The notes: generated by a model not told the origin, from the sequence alone. Positions 14,844-23,378 are shown, counted from the first letter of the stretch. The stretch is DNA of 24,769 nucleotides from Cuspidothrix sp046080125 (GCA_046080125.1 JBJTTJ010000098.1:1-24769); one strand, 5' to 3'. Made by a program: numbers and translations.

Positions 14844-15217
14844 TAGGAATAAAGAGAAGATTGCAATAGACCAGTTAAAAATAGTAAATTGACTATTTCT
14901 TCATCCTATTATAGCTATTTTCCTTGTATAAGCCCTAAATTGCTGTAGCCTGATTTTTGAATGTTTCAGTTGTCAGAATCAGAATTTTGATTACGTAAAT
15001 AGCTGTTGAATATGTGCAGGATTTGCAGCATATACAGGTACGGTAACTAAATTAAAAATAGTTGTAATCATAGCCAAGTAAATCTTGTACATCCACCGAT
15101 TCCCCTTCCCCAAGTTGTCTGAAATTACAGGTAAATAGCATATTCAGTATCACTACTCAATTATAAATCTATTATTTCATTACATAGATACAATATTTTA
15201 ATTTTTGCAAAAATTAA
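14844..15217. other. Spacer upstream of the AAA ATPase
   Basis: Apart from the truncated ORF at 14991-15092, this AT-rich stretch shows no gene, tRNA or clear repeat. It must contain the promoter of the ATPase/TOPRIM pair (transcribed leftward). No convincing -35/-10 pair was identified. Confidence 0.5.
14991..15092 (-). pseudogene. Truncated signal-peptide ORF, possible start of a pentapeptide-repeat protein
   Basis: Thirty-three codons encode MYKIYLAMITTIFNLVTVPV and YAANPAHIQQLFT, then a stop. The first 22 residues look like a signal peptide with cleavage after VYA. ANPAHIQQLFT is the segment that in cyanobacterial secreted pentapeptide-repeat proteins precedes a TKQC...C motif and the repeats, all missing here. 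Downstream sequence on the minus strand has further stops. It is probably a decayed gene. The identification rests on a short match. Confidence 0.45.
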
Positions 15218-15250
15218 ATTTGAGAGACACGAAATTTCCGTCTCTCAAAT
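15218..15250 (-). terminator. Intrinsic terminator of ilvC
   Basis: ATTTGAGAGAC (15218-15228) and GTCTCTCAAAT (15240-15250) form a perfect 11-base stem with an 11-base loop, about 35 bases after the ilvC stop. On the minus strand it is followed by TTAATTTTTGC, a U-rich tail. Confidence 0.8.
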
Positions 15251-15279
15251 CCAAAATCCAAAATCTAAAATCCAAAATT
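15251..15279 (+). repeat. Short tandem repeat (CCAAAAT units) between ilvC and its terminator
   Basis: CCAAAAT, CCAAAAT, CTAAAAT and CCAAAAT units follow one another head to tail. This is a seven-base tandem repeat of the kind common in Nostocales spacers, and it lies in the 3' untranslated part of ilvC. Confidence 0.8.
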
Positions 15280-15282
15280 GGA

Positions 15283-16278
15283 CTACGCTTTCTTCAACCA
15301 ACTAAACATAGCGCGTAAATCTTTGCCAACTTCCTCAATAGGATGTTCAGCTTCTTGACGACGCATAGCAGTAAAACCAGGTTTACCGGCTTGGTTTTCT
15401 AAGACAAATTCCCGGGCAAATTGTCCAGATTGAATTTCGCTGAGGATTTTCTTCATTTCCGCTTTAGTTTGGGCGGTGACAACGCGGGGACCGCGAGTAT
15501 AATCACCATATTCGGCGGTATTAGAAATACTATCGCGCATGGTGGCTAAACCACCTTCTACGACTAAATCAACAATTAATTTGACTTCGTGCAGACATTC
15601 AAAATAAGCTAATTCTGGTTGATAACCTGCTTCTACTAAGGTTTCAAAACCGGCTTTAATTAAAGCACTCAAACCACCACATAATACCGCTTGTTCCCCA
15701 AATAAATCGGTTTCGGTTTCTTCGCGGAAGGTAGTTTCCAAAATACCGGCACGTGTACCACCAATACCTCTAGCATAGGACATAGCGCGATCGCGTGCTT
15801 TACCAGTTGCATCCTGATAAACTGCGAATAATGCAGGTACACCCTGTCCTTGTTCGTAAGTACGACGGACTAAATGTCCGGGTCCTTTGGGTGCAACCAT
15901 GACGACATCCACATCAGAGGGGGGGATAACCTGTGCAAAATGGATATTAAAGCCGTGTGCAAAAGCTAGAACGTTTCCAGCCTCTAAATTTGGTTCAATT
16001 TCGTTTTTGTAAATTGTTTTTTGGACTTCATCAGGTAATAAAATCATGATGAAATCAGCAGCTTTGGCAGCATCAGCCACATTTTTAACTGTCAAACCAG
16101 CAGCTTGTGCTTTAGCCGTGGATTTACTACCAGGATATAATCCGACAATCACATTTACACCACTATCTTTTAGATTCAGCGCGTGAGCATGACCTTGTGA
16201 ACCATAACCAATAATAGCAACGGTTTTACCTGTTAAAAGGTCTAAATTAGCATCTTCATCATAATACATACGCGCCAT
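15283..16278 (-). CDS. ilvC: Ketol-acid reductoisomerase (class I)
   Basis: IlvC converts acetolactate and acetohydroxybutyrate to dihydroxy acids in valine, leucine and isoleucine synthesis, using NADPH and magnesium. The 331-residue product has the Rossmann motif GYGSQG (24-29), AHGFNIH, KGPGHLVRRTYEQGQGVPAL, the metal-ligand segment ETETDLFGEQAVLCGG and YFECLHE. Length is that of the short class I enzyme. AGGAG lies eight bases before the ATG. The gene has its own terminator (15218-15250) and follows the RelA/SpoT gene after 138 bases, on the same strand. Confidence 0.97.
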   Translation of the reverse strand: MARMYYDEDANLDLLTGKTVAIIGYGSQGHAHALNLKDSGVNVIVGLYPGSKSTAKAQAAGLTVKNVADAAKAADFIMILLPDEVQKTIYKNEIEPNLEAGNVLAFAHGFNIHFAQVIPPSDVDVVMVAPKGPGHLVRRTYEQGQGVPALFAVYQDATGKARDRAMSYARGIGGTRAGILETTFREETETDLFGEQAVLCGGLSALIKAGFETLVEAGYQPELAYFECLHEVKLIVDLVVEGGLATMRDSISNTAEYGDYTRGPRVVTAQTKAEMKKILSEIQSGQFAREFVLENQAGKPGFTAMRRQEAEHPIEEVGKDLRAMFSWLKKA

Positions 16279-16345
16279 AGAAGCATCTCCTGTTCACAAA
16301 GGTTGTTATCAAATTTGCAGACTTATGATTGTATCGCAAATTGGG

Positions 16346-16369
16346 TAATAGGGAATAGGGAATAGGGAA
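16346..16369 (+). repeat. Heptamer tandem repeat (AATAGGG)
   Basis: Three AATAGGG units plus flanking partial units run head to tail in the spacer between ilvC and the RelA/SpoT gene. They belong to the short tandem repeat class of heterocystous cyanobacteria. Confidence 0.85.
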
Positions 16370-16381
16370 CGACAGTGAGGA

Positions 16382-16395
16382 CGAACGGCCGTTCG
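16382..16395. repeat. Perfect 14-base palindrome CGAACGGCCGTTCG
   Basis: The palindrome lies between the AATAGGG repeat and the end of the RelA/SpoT gene. GGCGAACGGCCGTTCGCC-like palindromes are frequent in Nostoc and Anabaena spacers. It can form a stable stem just after the RelA/SpoT stop and may help end its transcript. Confidence 0.7.
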
Positions 16396-16416
16396 CCCTT
16401 ACAACACAATCAATCG

Positions 16417-18690
16417 TCACCCGCAGTCTTCAGCTTCACAAACACGGCGGATATTGAGAATATCACTCATTTTTTTGAGTTGGACAAATAAATGTTCTAG
16501 CTGCGAACAATCCTGGATATCAATTCCTAAATCCATCAGTGCGGGTTGTCCCAGACAAGTTTTGACTTGTGCATGACGCACATTAATCCCTTGGTCACTC
16601 AAGCGAGATAATACATCTTTCAATACTCCAACTCTATCTAACGCCTCAATTTGCACATTAACCGGATAAGTATGAGGACGGTTACGGTTGCCGATGGCTG
16701 CATTCCAACGGACTGGGATTAATCTTTCACCTTCAACATGGTCTACATTATGACAGCCTTGGCGATGGATAGAAATCCCCCGTCCTCGTGTTACAACTCC
16801 CACAATGGGTTCACCGGGAATGGGGGTACAACAGCCGGCGATATGATATACTAAACCTTCAACCCCAAGGATAGGGGCATCACTGGCACGAGATGTAATT
16901 GATTGTGTATCCCGTGTGGTTTTGGGTGTTGGTTCTTTGGGAACAAAGGCGGTAACATCACTCACAGGTTGTCTAGCTTTGACCACTTCTCGCCAACGGT
17001 TGAGGACTAAATTTAAGGTAATTTCCCCATACCCTAAACCGGCAAGTAAATCTTCAACACTGTGATAATTACATTTTTCGGCGACGGTGTGCATGGCATC
17101 TGATTTGAGTAAATTCTCAAAACCAGTTTTTCCCAATTCCTTTTCTAATAAATCTCTACCTCTGGTGATATTTTCTTCTCGGCGCGATCGCTTGTACCAT
17201 TGTTTAATTCGATATTTAGCGGCTGAAGTGCTAACAAAATTTAACCAATCCAAACTAGGATGACTATTCTTTTGGGTTATAATATCAACAATATCCCCAT
17301 TATGCAGTCGTGTTGATAAAGGAACAATACGGCCATTTACTCGCGCCCCTGCGCAGTGGTTTCCCACTTCTGTATGAATACGATAGGCAAAATCTATACT
17401 TGTAGAACCAGGACTGAGAGGAACAACATCTCCCTTGGGGGTGAAGACATAAACATCATCTTCAAATAGATTATCTTTAACGCTATCTAAATATTCCTGG
17501 GCATCTTTTAAATCACTTTGCCAATCTAACAACTGGCGCAACCAAGTAAACTTTTCATCATTACCCGTGACATTAACATTATTAGAGCCACCAGTTTCTT
17601 TATACTTCCAATGGGCGGCAATTCCATACTCCGCAATGTGGTGCATTTCCAAGGTGCGAATTTGCACTTCTAAGGGGCGGCCTGTTAAACCAATTACCCC
17701 TGTATGTAAGGACTGGTAGCGGTTGGGTTTAGGCAGTCCAATATAGTCTTTAAATCTGCCCGGAATGGGACGAAATACATCATGTACCACAGCCAAGGCC
17801 CGATAACATTCTTCGTTAGTTTGCACAATGATTCGCAAGGCGGCCAAATCGTAAATTTCATGAAATTCCTTTTGCTGTCGGTGCATTTTCTGATAAATGC
17901 TATAGAGATGTTTAGGACGACCGCTAATTTCTAAACAATTAATACCAGCTTTAAGCAAACGACGGCGTAAAGTATCCGTAGCTTTGAGTAACTTCTCTTC
18001 CCTTGCCGTGCGTTTTTCTGCTACACTTTGCTGGGTTTCTCGATAAGCTTCCGGTTCTAAATATTTAAAGGCTAAATCTTCTAATTCCCATTTAATTTGC
18101 CAAATTCCTAACCTGTTGGCCAAAGGGGCAAAAATATCTCTTGTTTCCTGGGCACTACGTTGACGACTAGCTTCGGACATATATTGGAGAGTCCGCATAT
18201 TATGCAAACGGTCTGCCAGTTTCACCACAATAACCCGAATATCCTGGGCCATGGCCAAAAACATTCGCCGGAAATTTTCTGCCTGGCTTTCGGTTTTACT
18301 GGTAAAGTTGATTTTCGAGAGTTTGGTAACACCTTCTACTAAGCGCCGTACTTCTGCCCCAAACCGGGATTCTATTTCTTCAATTGTTACTTCTGTATCT
18401 TCAACTACATCATGAAGTAAACCGGCTGCTATCATAGCAGGACTACCACCTAATTCACGGAGTATTTCAGCTACAGCAACGGGATGGGCAATATAAGGTT
18501 CTCCCGACTTACGAACTTGACCGTCATGTAGTTGATACGCAAACTGAAAGGCGCGACAAATTAAGGCGTTACCGTTATACGTTCGGTTTTCTTCCTCTGT
18601 AAATATTGGTGATGGAGGTTCTATTAAACATTTGTTAAGCCAGTCTGGGAGAACGACATCAAAAGGAGGTTTGACGGCTACACTACTCAT
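16417..18690 (-). CDS. spoT: Bifunctional (p)ppGpp synthetase/hydrolase, RelA/SpoT family
   Basis: The enzyme makes and degrades the stringent-response alarmone (p)ppGpp. The hydrolase domain (about 40-200) keeps HDVVED with His93-Asp94. The synthetase domain (about 250-365) has RFKDYIGLPKPNRYQSLHT and EVQIRT...EYGIAAHWKYKE. RxKD at 312-315 marks a bifunctional enzyme rather than an EXDD RelA. TGS follows (about 412-475, DVYVFTPKG), and the C-terminal part has the zinc-finger-like IAGCCTPIPGEPI region and an ACT domain at the end. I chose the ATG at 18690 (MSSVAVKPPF, 757 residues). A GTG at 18744 would add 18 hydrophobic residues without family support. Its 3' neighbour is ilvC. Confidence 0.95.
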   Translation of the reverse strand: MSSVAVKPPFDVVLPDWLNKCLIEPPSPIFTEEENRTYNGNALICRAFQFAYQLHDGQVRKSGEPYIAHPVAVAEILRELGGSPAMIAAGLLHDVVEDTEVTIEEIESRFGAEVRRLVEGVTKLSKINFTSKTESQAENFRRMFLAMAQDIRVIVVKLADRLHNMRTLQYMSEASRQRSAQETRDIFAPLANRLGIWQIKWELEDLAFKYLEPEAYRETQQSVAEKRTAREEKLLKATDTLRRRLLKAGINCLEISGRPKHLYSIYQKMHRQQKEFHEIYDLAALRIIVQTNEECYRALAVVHDVFRPIPGRFKDYIGLPKPNRYQSLHTGVIGLTGRPLEVQIRTLEMHHIAEYGIAAHWKYKETGGSNNVNVTGNDEKFTWLRQLLDWQSDLKDAQEYLDSVKDNLFEDDVYVFTPKGDVVPLSPGSTSIDFAYRIHTEVGNHCAGARVNGRIVPLSTRLHNGDIVDIITQKNSHPSLDWLNFVSTSAAKYRIKQWYKRSRREENITRGRDLLEKELGKTGFENLLKSDAMHTVAEKCNYHSVEDLLAGLGYGEITLNLVLNRWREVVKARQPVSDVTAFVPKEPTPKTTRDTQSITSRASDAPILGVEGLVYHIAGCCTPIPGEPIVGVVTRGRGISIHRQGCHNVDHVEGERLIPVRWNAAIGNRNRPHTYPVNVQIEALDRVGVLKDVLSRLSDQGINVRHAQVKTCLGQPALMDLGIDIQDCSQLEHLFVQLKKMSDILNIRRVCEAEDCG

Positions 18691-18980
18691 AAAATTAAAA
18701 GGTAATTTGTGGATAGGTTGAAAGAAAAGCAAAATTGACAGCACCCCTATGAGTAGATGCTGTCTGTTGGAGGTTGAGAGACCAGGTGGGAGAGATGATG
18801 TCCTAATTGTCTGTGGTAATCATCCATCGTCGGTTTCCTACAAACATAATCAAATAAACCTATTGACTGCAAACCGAGCCTCAAGGTATGATCTGAAGCT
18901 TGTGATTCTGATCTGAAAAAAAGAAAGTTAGTTGTATAAGAAAATTTTCTTGACATTAATATTATCTTAACTAGCAACAG

Positions 18981-19334
18981 ATGTCTTCTAATTTTGATAA
19001 ATATCAGGAATTGGCAATATTGTTAGATAGGTTCAGGACTAATGTAACAGCAAATAAACTTGATGCTGGTGAGTTACGCTTGTGTCTAACCCAGTCACAA
19101 ACATTTTTTATCCAGCAAATTATTCCATTAGAAGATGCCAACTTCCGAGAACAGTCCTATAAAACGGAAATAAATAAGCAGTTGCGGCTTTTGGAAGTAG
19201 ATATCATATTTCTTAAAGGTACAAGGCAAATTACAACTTCACAAGCGAGATTAAATACCATCATGCAACGAATAAATACTTTAATTAGGTATTGTAAAGC
19301 TATTATGGACTCAGAGGAGGAAAAAGCAAAATAA
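18981..19334 (+). CDS. patD: Small PatD-like protein (heterocyst frequency control)
   Basis: The 117-residue product is all-helical and soluble: KYQELAILLDRFRTNVTANK, LDAGELR, FFIQQIIPLEDANFREQSYK and EINKQLRLLEVDIIFLKGTR. The order and motifs (YQELA..L, LDAGELR, QLRLLE.D..F..G.RQ, then QARL..I..R...LI.YC.AI) fit the PatD family as I recall it. PatD modulates FtsZ assembly and heterocyst frequency in Anabaena. The gene is transcribed away from the RelA/SpoT gene. The family call is from memory of conserved motifs, not a search. An uncharacterised cyanobacterial helical protein is the alternative. Confidence 0.6.
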   Translation: MSSNFDKYQELAILLDRFRTNVTANKLDAGELRLCLTQSQTFFIQQIIPLEDANFREQSYKTEINKQLRLLEVDIIFLKGTRQITTSQARLNTIMQRINTLIRYCKAIMDSEEEKAK

Positions 19335-19642
19335 GCTACAAATATACTGAAATTCGATGAATTTGTTGCACACAGAAACACTCCAGAGAAAGAAAGGAAC
19401 AAGAGTTTTTTTTAACTATACGTTTCACCTATAATTATGCAAAAATAAATCTAACTCTTTTTTGTTCATATACAGCAAATTACGTAGTTAAAATGTACAA
19501 AATCTAACTTGAAACCTATGTACCAAGCTAGTCTTACTCCTGACTCCTGAATTCTGCTGTATAAACGATAGTTTGGTGAACAGAGCATAAATTACAGTGT
19601 AGTAGTTGTATCTTCCTTGATGATACATTTCTCTAGGATTAA
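19335..19642. other. Spacer without a recognised gene
   Basis: This AT-rich stretch separates the PatD-like gene from the truncated TOPRIM ORF. AAGAGTT and AACTCTT around 19400-19460 could pair over a long loop, and CTCCTGA occurs twice near 19536-19549. No missing 5' part of the downstream ORF is recognisable. Confidence 0.5.
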
Positions 19643-20203
19643 TTCAATCTTTTTATTTTTGAAATATATTATTATAGTCAACCCACCGAAATATATAGAA
19701 GATACAAAAGTATACATAGTAATAATTTAACAGCAGTCAACCCCCACTTTTCTGGTATTTATCCCTCTCAAGTCAATCTAGTTATTAGTGCATTAGGAAT
19801 GGTGAATGGGTTAGATTTTTTAAATGCTATTGAATCAGATATGCTAATCTTTGTTGAAGGCGCAGATGATGCACAAGTAATTGATATTTTGCTAAAGCAG
19901 AATATTAGTAATCATAAAAAATATGTTTATTGGGTTTTAGGGGGAGTTAGTGAAGTTGCTGAGAGAATTTTACATTACAAAACAGTTTTTTCTAGCATTA
20001 AAAATAATCAAACACTTTGGCAAAAGTCTGTGTTAATTATGGATAGAGATAATTTGATTGATGCTCATCAATCTAGACTTATTAATGATTTTCAGGATAA
20101 AATGAATTTAAAATCTCATATTTGGTCTGCTTACACATTGGAATCAACTCTATTTACTGATATACCAAAATTAGCCCGATTGTTTTTTTTAAATTCAATT
20201 TAG
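19643..20203 (+). pseudogene. 5'-truncated TOPRIM-like ORF, probable remnant of an OLD-type ATPase/nuclease
   Basis: From the ATG at 19799 the frame encodes 134 residues. It is open back to 19643 with no start codon, and the upstream codons (VNPHFSGIYPSQVNLVISAL) read like protein. It shows a TOPRIM pattern: ESDMLIFVEGADDAQVIDIL (Glu in VEGADD), a strand, then SVLIMDRDNLIDAHQ with Asp-x-Asp, and AYTLESTLFTDIPKLARLF. TOPRIM domains in this context normally follow an AAA ATPase, which is absent. A run of eight T near 20184-20191 lies just before the stop, so the end may also be frameshifted. The ORF could instead be a short intact gene starting at 19799. Confidence 0.5.
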
Positions 20204-20250
20204 GATATTATGTTACTATTGAGTGTATATTTTAGATGTAGGATGGTTAT

Positions 20251-21492
20251 ATGTTTAATAGAATCCGTAGACTTGTAGGTCAATTTTTCAATAACTCTCG
20301 CAGGGTGAATAATGAACCCCTGAATAAAGTGAGTCTGATTGTCATTATTTTAGTAGACATTTTTATTTTAGTCAACGTTTTTATCGGTCTAGGTAATATT
20401 AGTGAATGGCATCTTAGCCCTTATCAGTCCTATCCATGTTATTCCGAATGGGACATTTATAAAACAGGGACTAATAAAAATAAAGACTATGAAATAGTTA
20501 GAAATTCATTGCTTTCTAGTAATAATGGACAAAGCATTAAACAAACATATCAAGATGTAGAATCTGGACATTTAGGTAAGGTTTCGCCTATATGTTTAAG
20601 CTATGGAGAGGATAAAAATAAACTAAATAATCTGCAAAATCAGAAACTTCTAACAACGATAGATGAAACTCAAAATAAAATCAGTCGTCTGCAATCAGAA
20701 AATATTAAAATTCGTCAACAATATGATTCGACCCTACTAGAAAAGATTGCTGGACAGTCTTCAGAAAATTCTATTAATCAAGTGCGGGCAGAAAAAGCTA
20801 AACAGGAGTTAAAGGCGAATAACCAAAAGATTGCTAATTTAAAATCAGAACTTGTCAACTTAGAAAATCAGCTTTTAACTAAACCAGAAATAGTTAATTT
20901 TCTGTCTTTTCTCAAAGATGAAACTAAGTTTAATGAATTAGGCAAAGCCTATAATAACGCTGCATTCTGGTATCCTAGTATTCAATTAGTTTTTCAAGCA
21001 ATATTTTTATTACCACTGATTTTTATTGCTGTATTGGTGAACAATTTGAGTCAGCGCGAAAATTATGGGTTGGTAGCATTAATTAGCTGGCATTTACTGG
21101 TAATATTTACCATTCCCTTAATTTTGAAGATATTCCAATTTATGCAAATTGGGGCGATATTTCAATTTCTCTTTAATATCATTAGTGTTCTGTTTGGTGG
21201 GTTAGTTTTCCTCATTACTTATGCCTATATTTTACTAATTCCTGTGCTTGGTTTTGGGATGATTAAATTTTTCCAAACTGCGGTATTTAATCCTAAAGTT
21301 CAAGCTGTAAGTAGGATTCAAAAATCACGGTGTATTCGCTGCGCTAAAAAAATCCGTCCCCAAGATAGTTATTGTCCCCACTGCGGTTATTATCAATATG
21401 TTGAATGTCATAATTGCCATGAGTTAACTTATAAAGAGTTACCTTATTGTCATCATTGTGGTGCTGATAAAAATTCTCCTATTTCACGGTAA
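20251..21492 (+). CDS. Membrane protein with coiled coil and C-terminal paired zinc ribbons, unknown function
   Basis: The 413-residue product has one N-terminal membrane helix (about 28-50, LIVIILVDIFILVNVFIGLG). A soluble segment follows with a long coiled coil (about 125-215, KLLTTIDETQNKISRLQSEN onward). Three or four further hydrophobic helices lie at about 240-345. The tail holds eight cysteines in CxxC pairs (361/364, 375/378, 386/389, 400/403: CIRC, CPHC, CHNC, CHHC), giving two zinc ribbons of the double zinc-ribbon type, probably cytoplasmic. No enzymatic motif is seen. An AGGATGG precedes the ATG. A terminator-like hairpin follows the stop, so it is likely a single-gene unit. AT-rich composition matches its truncated neighbour. 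Confidence 0.75.
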   Translation: MFNRIRRLVGQFFNNSRRVNNEPLNKVSLIVIILVDIFILVNVFIGLGNISEWHLSPYQSYPCYSEWDIYKTGTNKNKDYEIVRNSLLSSNNGQSIKQTYQDVESGHLGKVSPICLSYGEDKNKLNNLQNQKLLTTIDETQNKISRLQSENIKIRQQYDSTLLEKIAGQSSENSINQVRAEKAKQELKANNQKIANLKSELVNLENQLLTKPEIVNFLSFLKDETKFNELGKAYNNAAFWYPSIQLVFQAIFLLPLIFIAVLVNNLSQRENYGLVALISWHLLVIFTIPLILKIFQFMQIGAIFQFLFNIISVLFGGLVFLITYAYILLIPVLGFGMIKFFQTAVFNPKVQAVSRIQKSRCIRCAKKIRPQDSYCPHCGYYQYVECHNCHELTYKELPYCHHCGADKNSPISR

Positions 21493-21505
21493 AAATGTCA
21501 GAATT

Positions 21506-21533
21506 GAGGTTGGGTAATCAGATACCCAACTTC
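21506..21533 (+). terminator. Hairpin after the zinc-ribbon membrane protein gene
   Basis: GTTGGGTA (21509-21516) pairs with TACCCAAC (21523-21530). Three more pairs, including one G-U, extend it to 21506 and 21533, with a six-base loop and a modestly T-rich tail. It starts 14 bases after the stop codon. Confidence 0.6.
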
Positions 21534-21624
21534 TTTAATAAGAGGGGATATTATTGTTCATAACTAATTTAGAATTGGTATAGATACTCAAATATAGCAA
21601 TTACTACTCAATTGAGGTACTAAC

Positions 21625-21654
21625 AGTGATAATAAAACGTAGATGGACGCAGAT
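21625..21654 (-). repeat. Dispersed intergenic repeat, copy 2
   Basis: This is the inverted counterpart of 6935-6964 with 29 of 30 matching bases. It lies upstream of the thioredoxin gene in a spacer with no ORF. Confidence 0.85.
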
Positions 21655-21782
21655 AATTTTGTGCTTCAGGCTTACTGGGAAATGCTATATAAGAAACTTA
21701 GCAAAATTAAACTTAACAACATATTTCTGTCCCTATTTATTGGCTATGATGGAACTATTGATTTAAGTCTGGGTAAATAATT

Positions 21783-22118
21783 ATGTCATCTATTACCAAT
21801 GTCACTGAAGCGACATTTAAGCAAGAGGTATTAGAAAGCACGATTCCTGTTTTGGTTGATTTTTGGGCTCCTTGGTGTGGTCCTTGTAGAATGCTTTCTC
21901 CTGTGGTGGAAGAGGTAGCAGCAGAATATGATGGACAAGTAAAGGTGGTTAAATTAAATACAGATCAAAATCCTACTGTGGCGAGTCATTATGGTATTCG
22001 CAGTATCCCAACTGTGATGGTGTTTAGGAACGGACGACAGATTAATACTGTTGTTGGTGCTGTGCCTAAAACTACTTTATCAGCTACTTTAGATAAGTAT
22101 GTGACTTCTAAGGCATAG
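21783..22118 (+). CDS. trxA: Thioredoxin
   Basis: The 111-residue protein has the classical fold and active site WCGPC (31-35) in FWAPWCGPCRMLSP, the cis-proline motif SIPTVMVFRNG, and the usual terminal helix. It reduces disulfides in target enzymes with electrons from a thioredoxin reductase. The sequence looks m-type, but cyanobacteria have several thioredoxins and the exact paralogue cannot be fixed from this alone. The ATG at 21783 follows only a weak ribosome-binding site (GGGTAAATAATT). The next gene converges on it from the other strand. Confidence 0.93.
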   Translation: MSSITNVTEATFKQEVLESTIPVLVDFWAPWCGPCRMLSPVVEEVAAEYDGQVKVVKLNTDQNPTVASHYGIRSIPTVMVFRNGRQINTVVGAVPKTTLSATLDKYVTSKA

Positions 22119-22193
22119 TTAATGATATGGGAATTTCTGTGGTAAATCTGTCTTTTATGGGCGGGTATAGTGATTCGGGAATTAGACACAGCA

Positions 22194-22230
22194 ATTGCAA
22201 TTTTTATTACTCCCTATTAGGGATTGAAAC
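22194..22230 (+). CRISPR. Solitary 37-base CRISPR-type repeat, no spacers
   Basis: The segment begins ATTGCAATTT and ends CCCTATTAGGGATTGAAAC. The core palindrome TCCCTATTAGGGA (22211-22223) and the GATTGAAAC end are hallmarks of repeats in many Nostocales CRISPR arrays, and 37 bases is the usual length. No second copy is present on either side, and no cas gene is in the window. The right half lies inside the CHAD gene, supplying its last codons (RFNP and stop). It is called CRISPR-type by sequence similarity. It is not an array. Confidence 0.55.
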
Positions 22231-23188
22231 GTAATACTACTAAATGCAAATTATATCTAGTATCGGCCTGCAAATAACGTTCTTGTAGAGGTTGCCATTG
22301 TTGCCATAATTGATAACGATTGGTGGTTAATAGAGTCATTAACCCAGATAATTGAGTCTCTAGTTCTGATTTAAAGATATTCTCTAACCACTGGTGTAAA
22401 ACCATATTATCTTGAATCATCCCCAAGACTTCTTGAATAGTTTTGATATCATGAATATATGCAGCAAAAGATTGATCATATAATTCAGTAAATAACTCCA
22501 TTTGGTAACGCAACCGTTTGGTTTGTTTTCGCAAACTATGGAGGGTTTCAGCTTGGGTTTTCAGATGTGATTCTAATTCATGAGGTGTCCATGTTGTTTC
22601 TACTACTATAGCAGATTCGGTAATTTTAGTTCCAATTAACCATCCTGGATGTAGGCAAAATTGACTAATTTCTGGTGAGAGTAAATCGGGTAATACGTGA
22701 TAGATAGGTACAGATGCAAAGGTTTGATAATGAGGATTTTTTAACCAGTTTTCACAGTCATTTTTAAAAGATTTATAGGTTTGGTCTTTAAATATTTTAT
22801 TAACTTCAGTAACTGCATTTTCCCGTTGTTTGTGCAAAGCTGAAAAAGGGATTTTGAGTGAGTTTTGTTCCTGTGGTAATAAATGGGGTTGATAATTATT
22901 TGTGAGAATTTCTTGGAGAACATCTAAATCTCTAAGACTGCCTAAAGTTCTGGCTATTTTCCCAATATTTTTATCACTCATTGATTTTGGTAAATGTAAA
23001 TATTGACCAAATCTACTCACAGCAGTACGTAATCTTCGCATTCCTACACGCATTTGGTGTAATGCTTCTGGGTCTTCGTCTTTTCTGACTGCTTTCTCCC
23101 ATTTGATGGTTTTTGTAAAGTGCTTTTCAATTGCTTGATAGGCAGTTTCACCTAGTGTTTTAATTGATATTGCTGATGATATTTCCAT
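22217..23188 (-). CDS. CHAD domain protein
   Basis: CHAD domains are helical bundles rich in conserved histidine, arginine and lysine that bind polyphosphate. The 323-residue product has the first signature ALHQMRVGMRRLRTAVSRFG near residue 45 and the second SLRKQTKRLRYQMELFTELY later, as in a two-repeat CHAD protein. I chose the ATG at 23188 (MEISSAISIKTLGE). A GTG at 23200 would add four residues. No polyphosphate kinase or CYTH domain is nearby. Unusually, the last four codons and the stop fall inside a CRISPR-like repeat (22194-22230), so the present C-terminus may be secondary. Confidence 0.9.
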   Translation of the reverse strand: MEISSAISIKTLGETAYQAIEKHFTKTIKWEKAVRKDEDPEALHQMRVGMRRLRTAVSRFGQYLHLPKSMSDKNIGKIARTLGSLRDLDVLQEILTNNYQPHLLPQEQNSLKIPFSALHKQRENAVTEVNKIFKDQTYKSFKNDCENWLKNPHYQTFASVPIYHVLPDLLSPEISQFCLHPGWLIGTKITESAIVVETTWTPHELESHLKTQAETLHSLRKQTKRLRYQMELFTELYDQSFAAYIHDIKTIQEVLGMIQDNMVLHQWLENIFKSELETQLSGLMTLLTTNRYQLWQQWQPLQERYLQADTRYNLHLVVLRFNP

Positions 23189-23378
23189 AAAAAATAACAC
23201 TTAGAGATATTATAACTGTAGTCATTTAGATGAGAACATTATAGATCATTAAAAACCACTCATTGCCAGGTTTTCACTCTTGCCTTTTGGTGGTTATGGA
23301 GCATAGTTGAGATGTTTGCCTCTTGCCTCCTGCTGTATCTAGTTTTTGCATGATAGCACTAGAAAAAAAATAATTTGT

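Noticed and set aside
18747..18977. A 76-codon minus-strand frame upstream of the RelA/SpoT gene
   Set aside because: No recognisable motif or credible start context; composition looks like translated spacer.
22119..22300. A CRISPR array around the lone repeat
   Set aside because: No second repeat, even degenerate, was found at spacer distance on either side.
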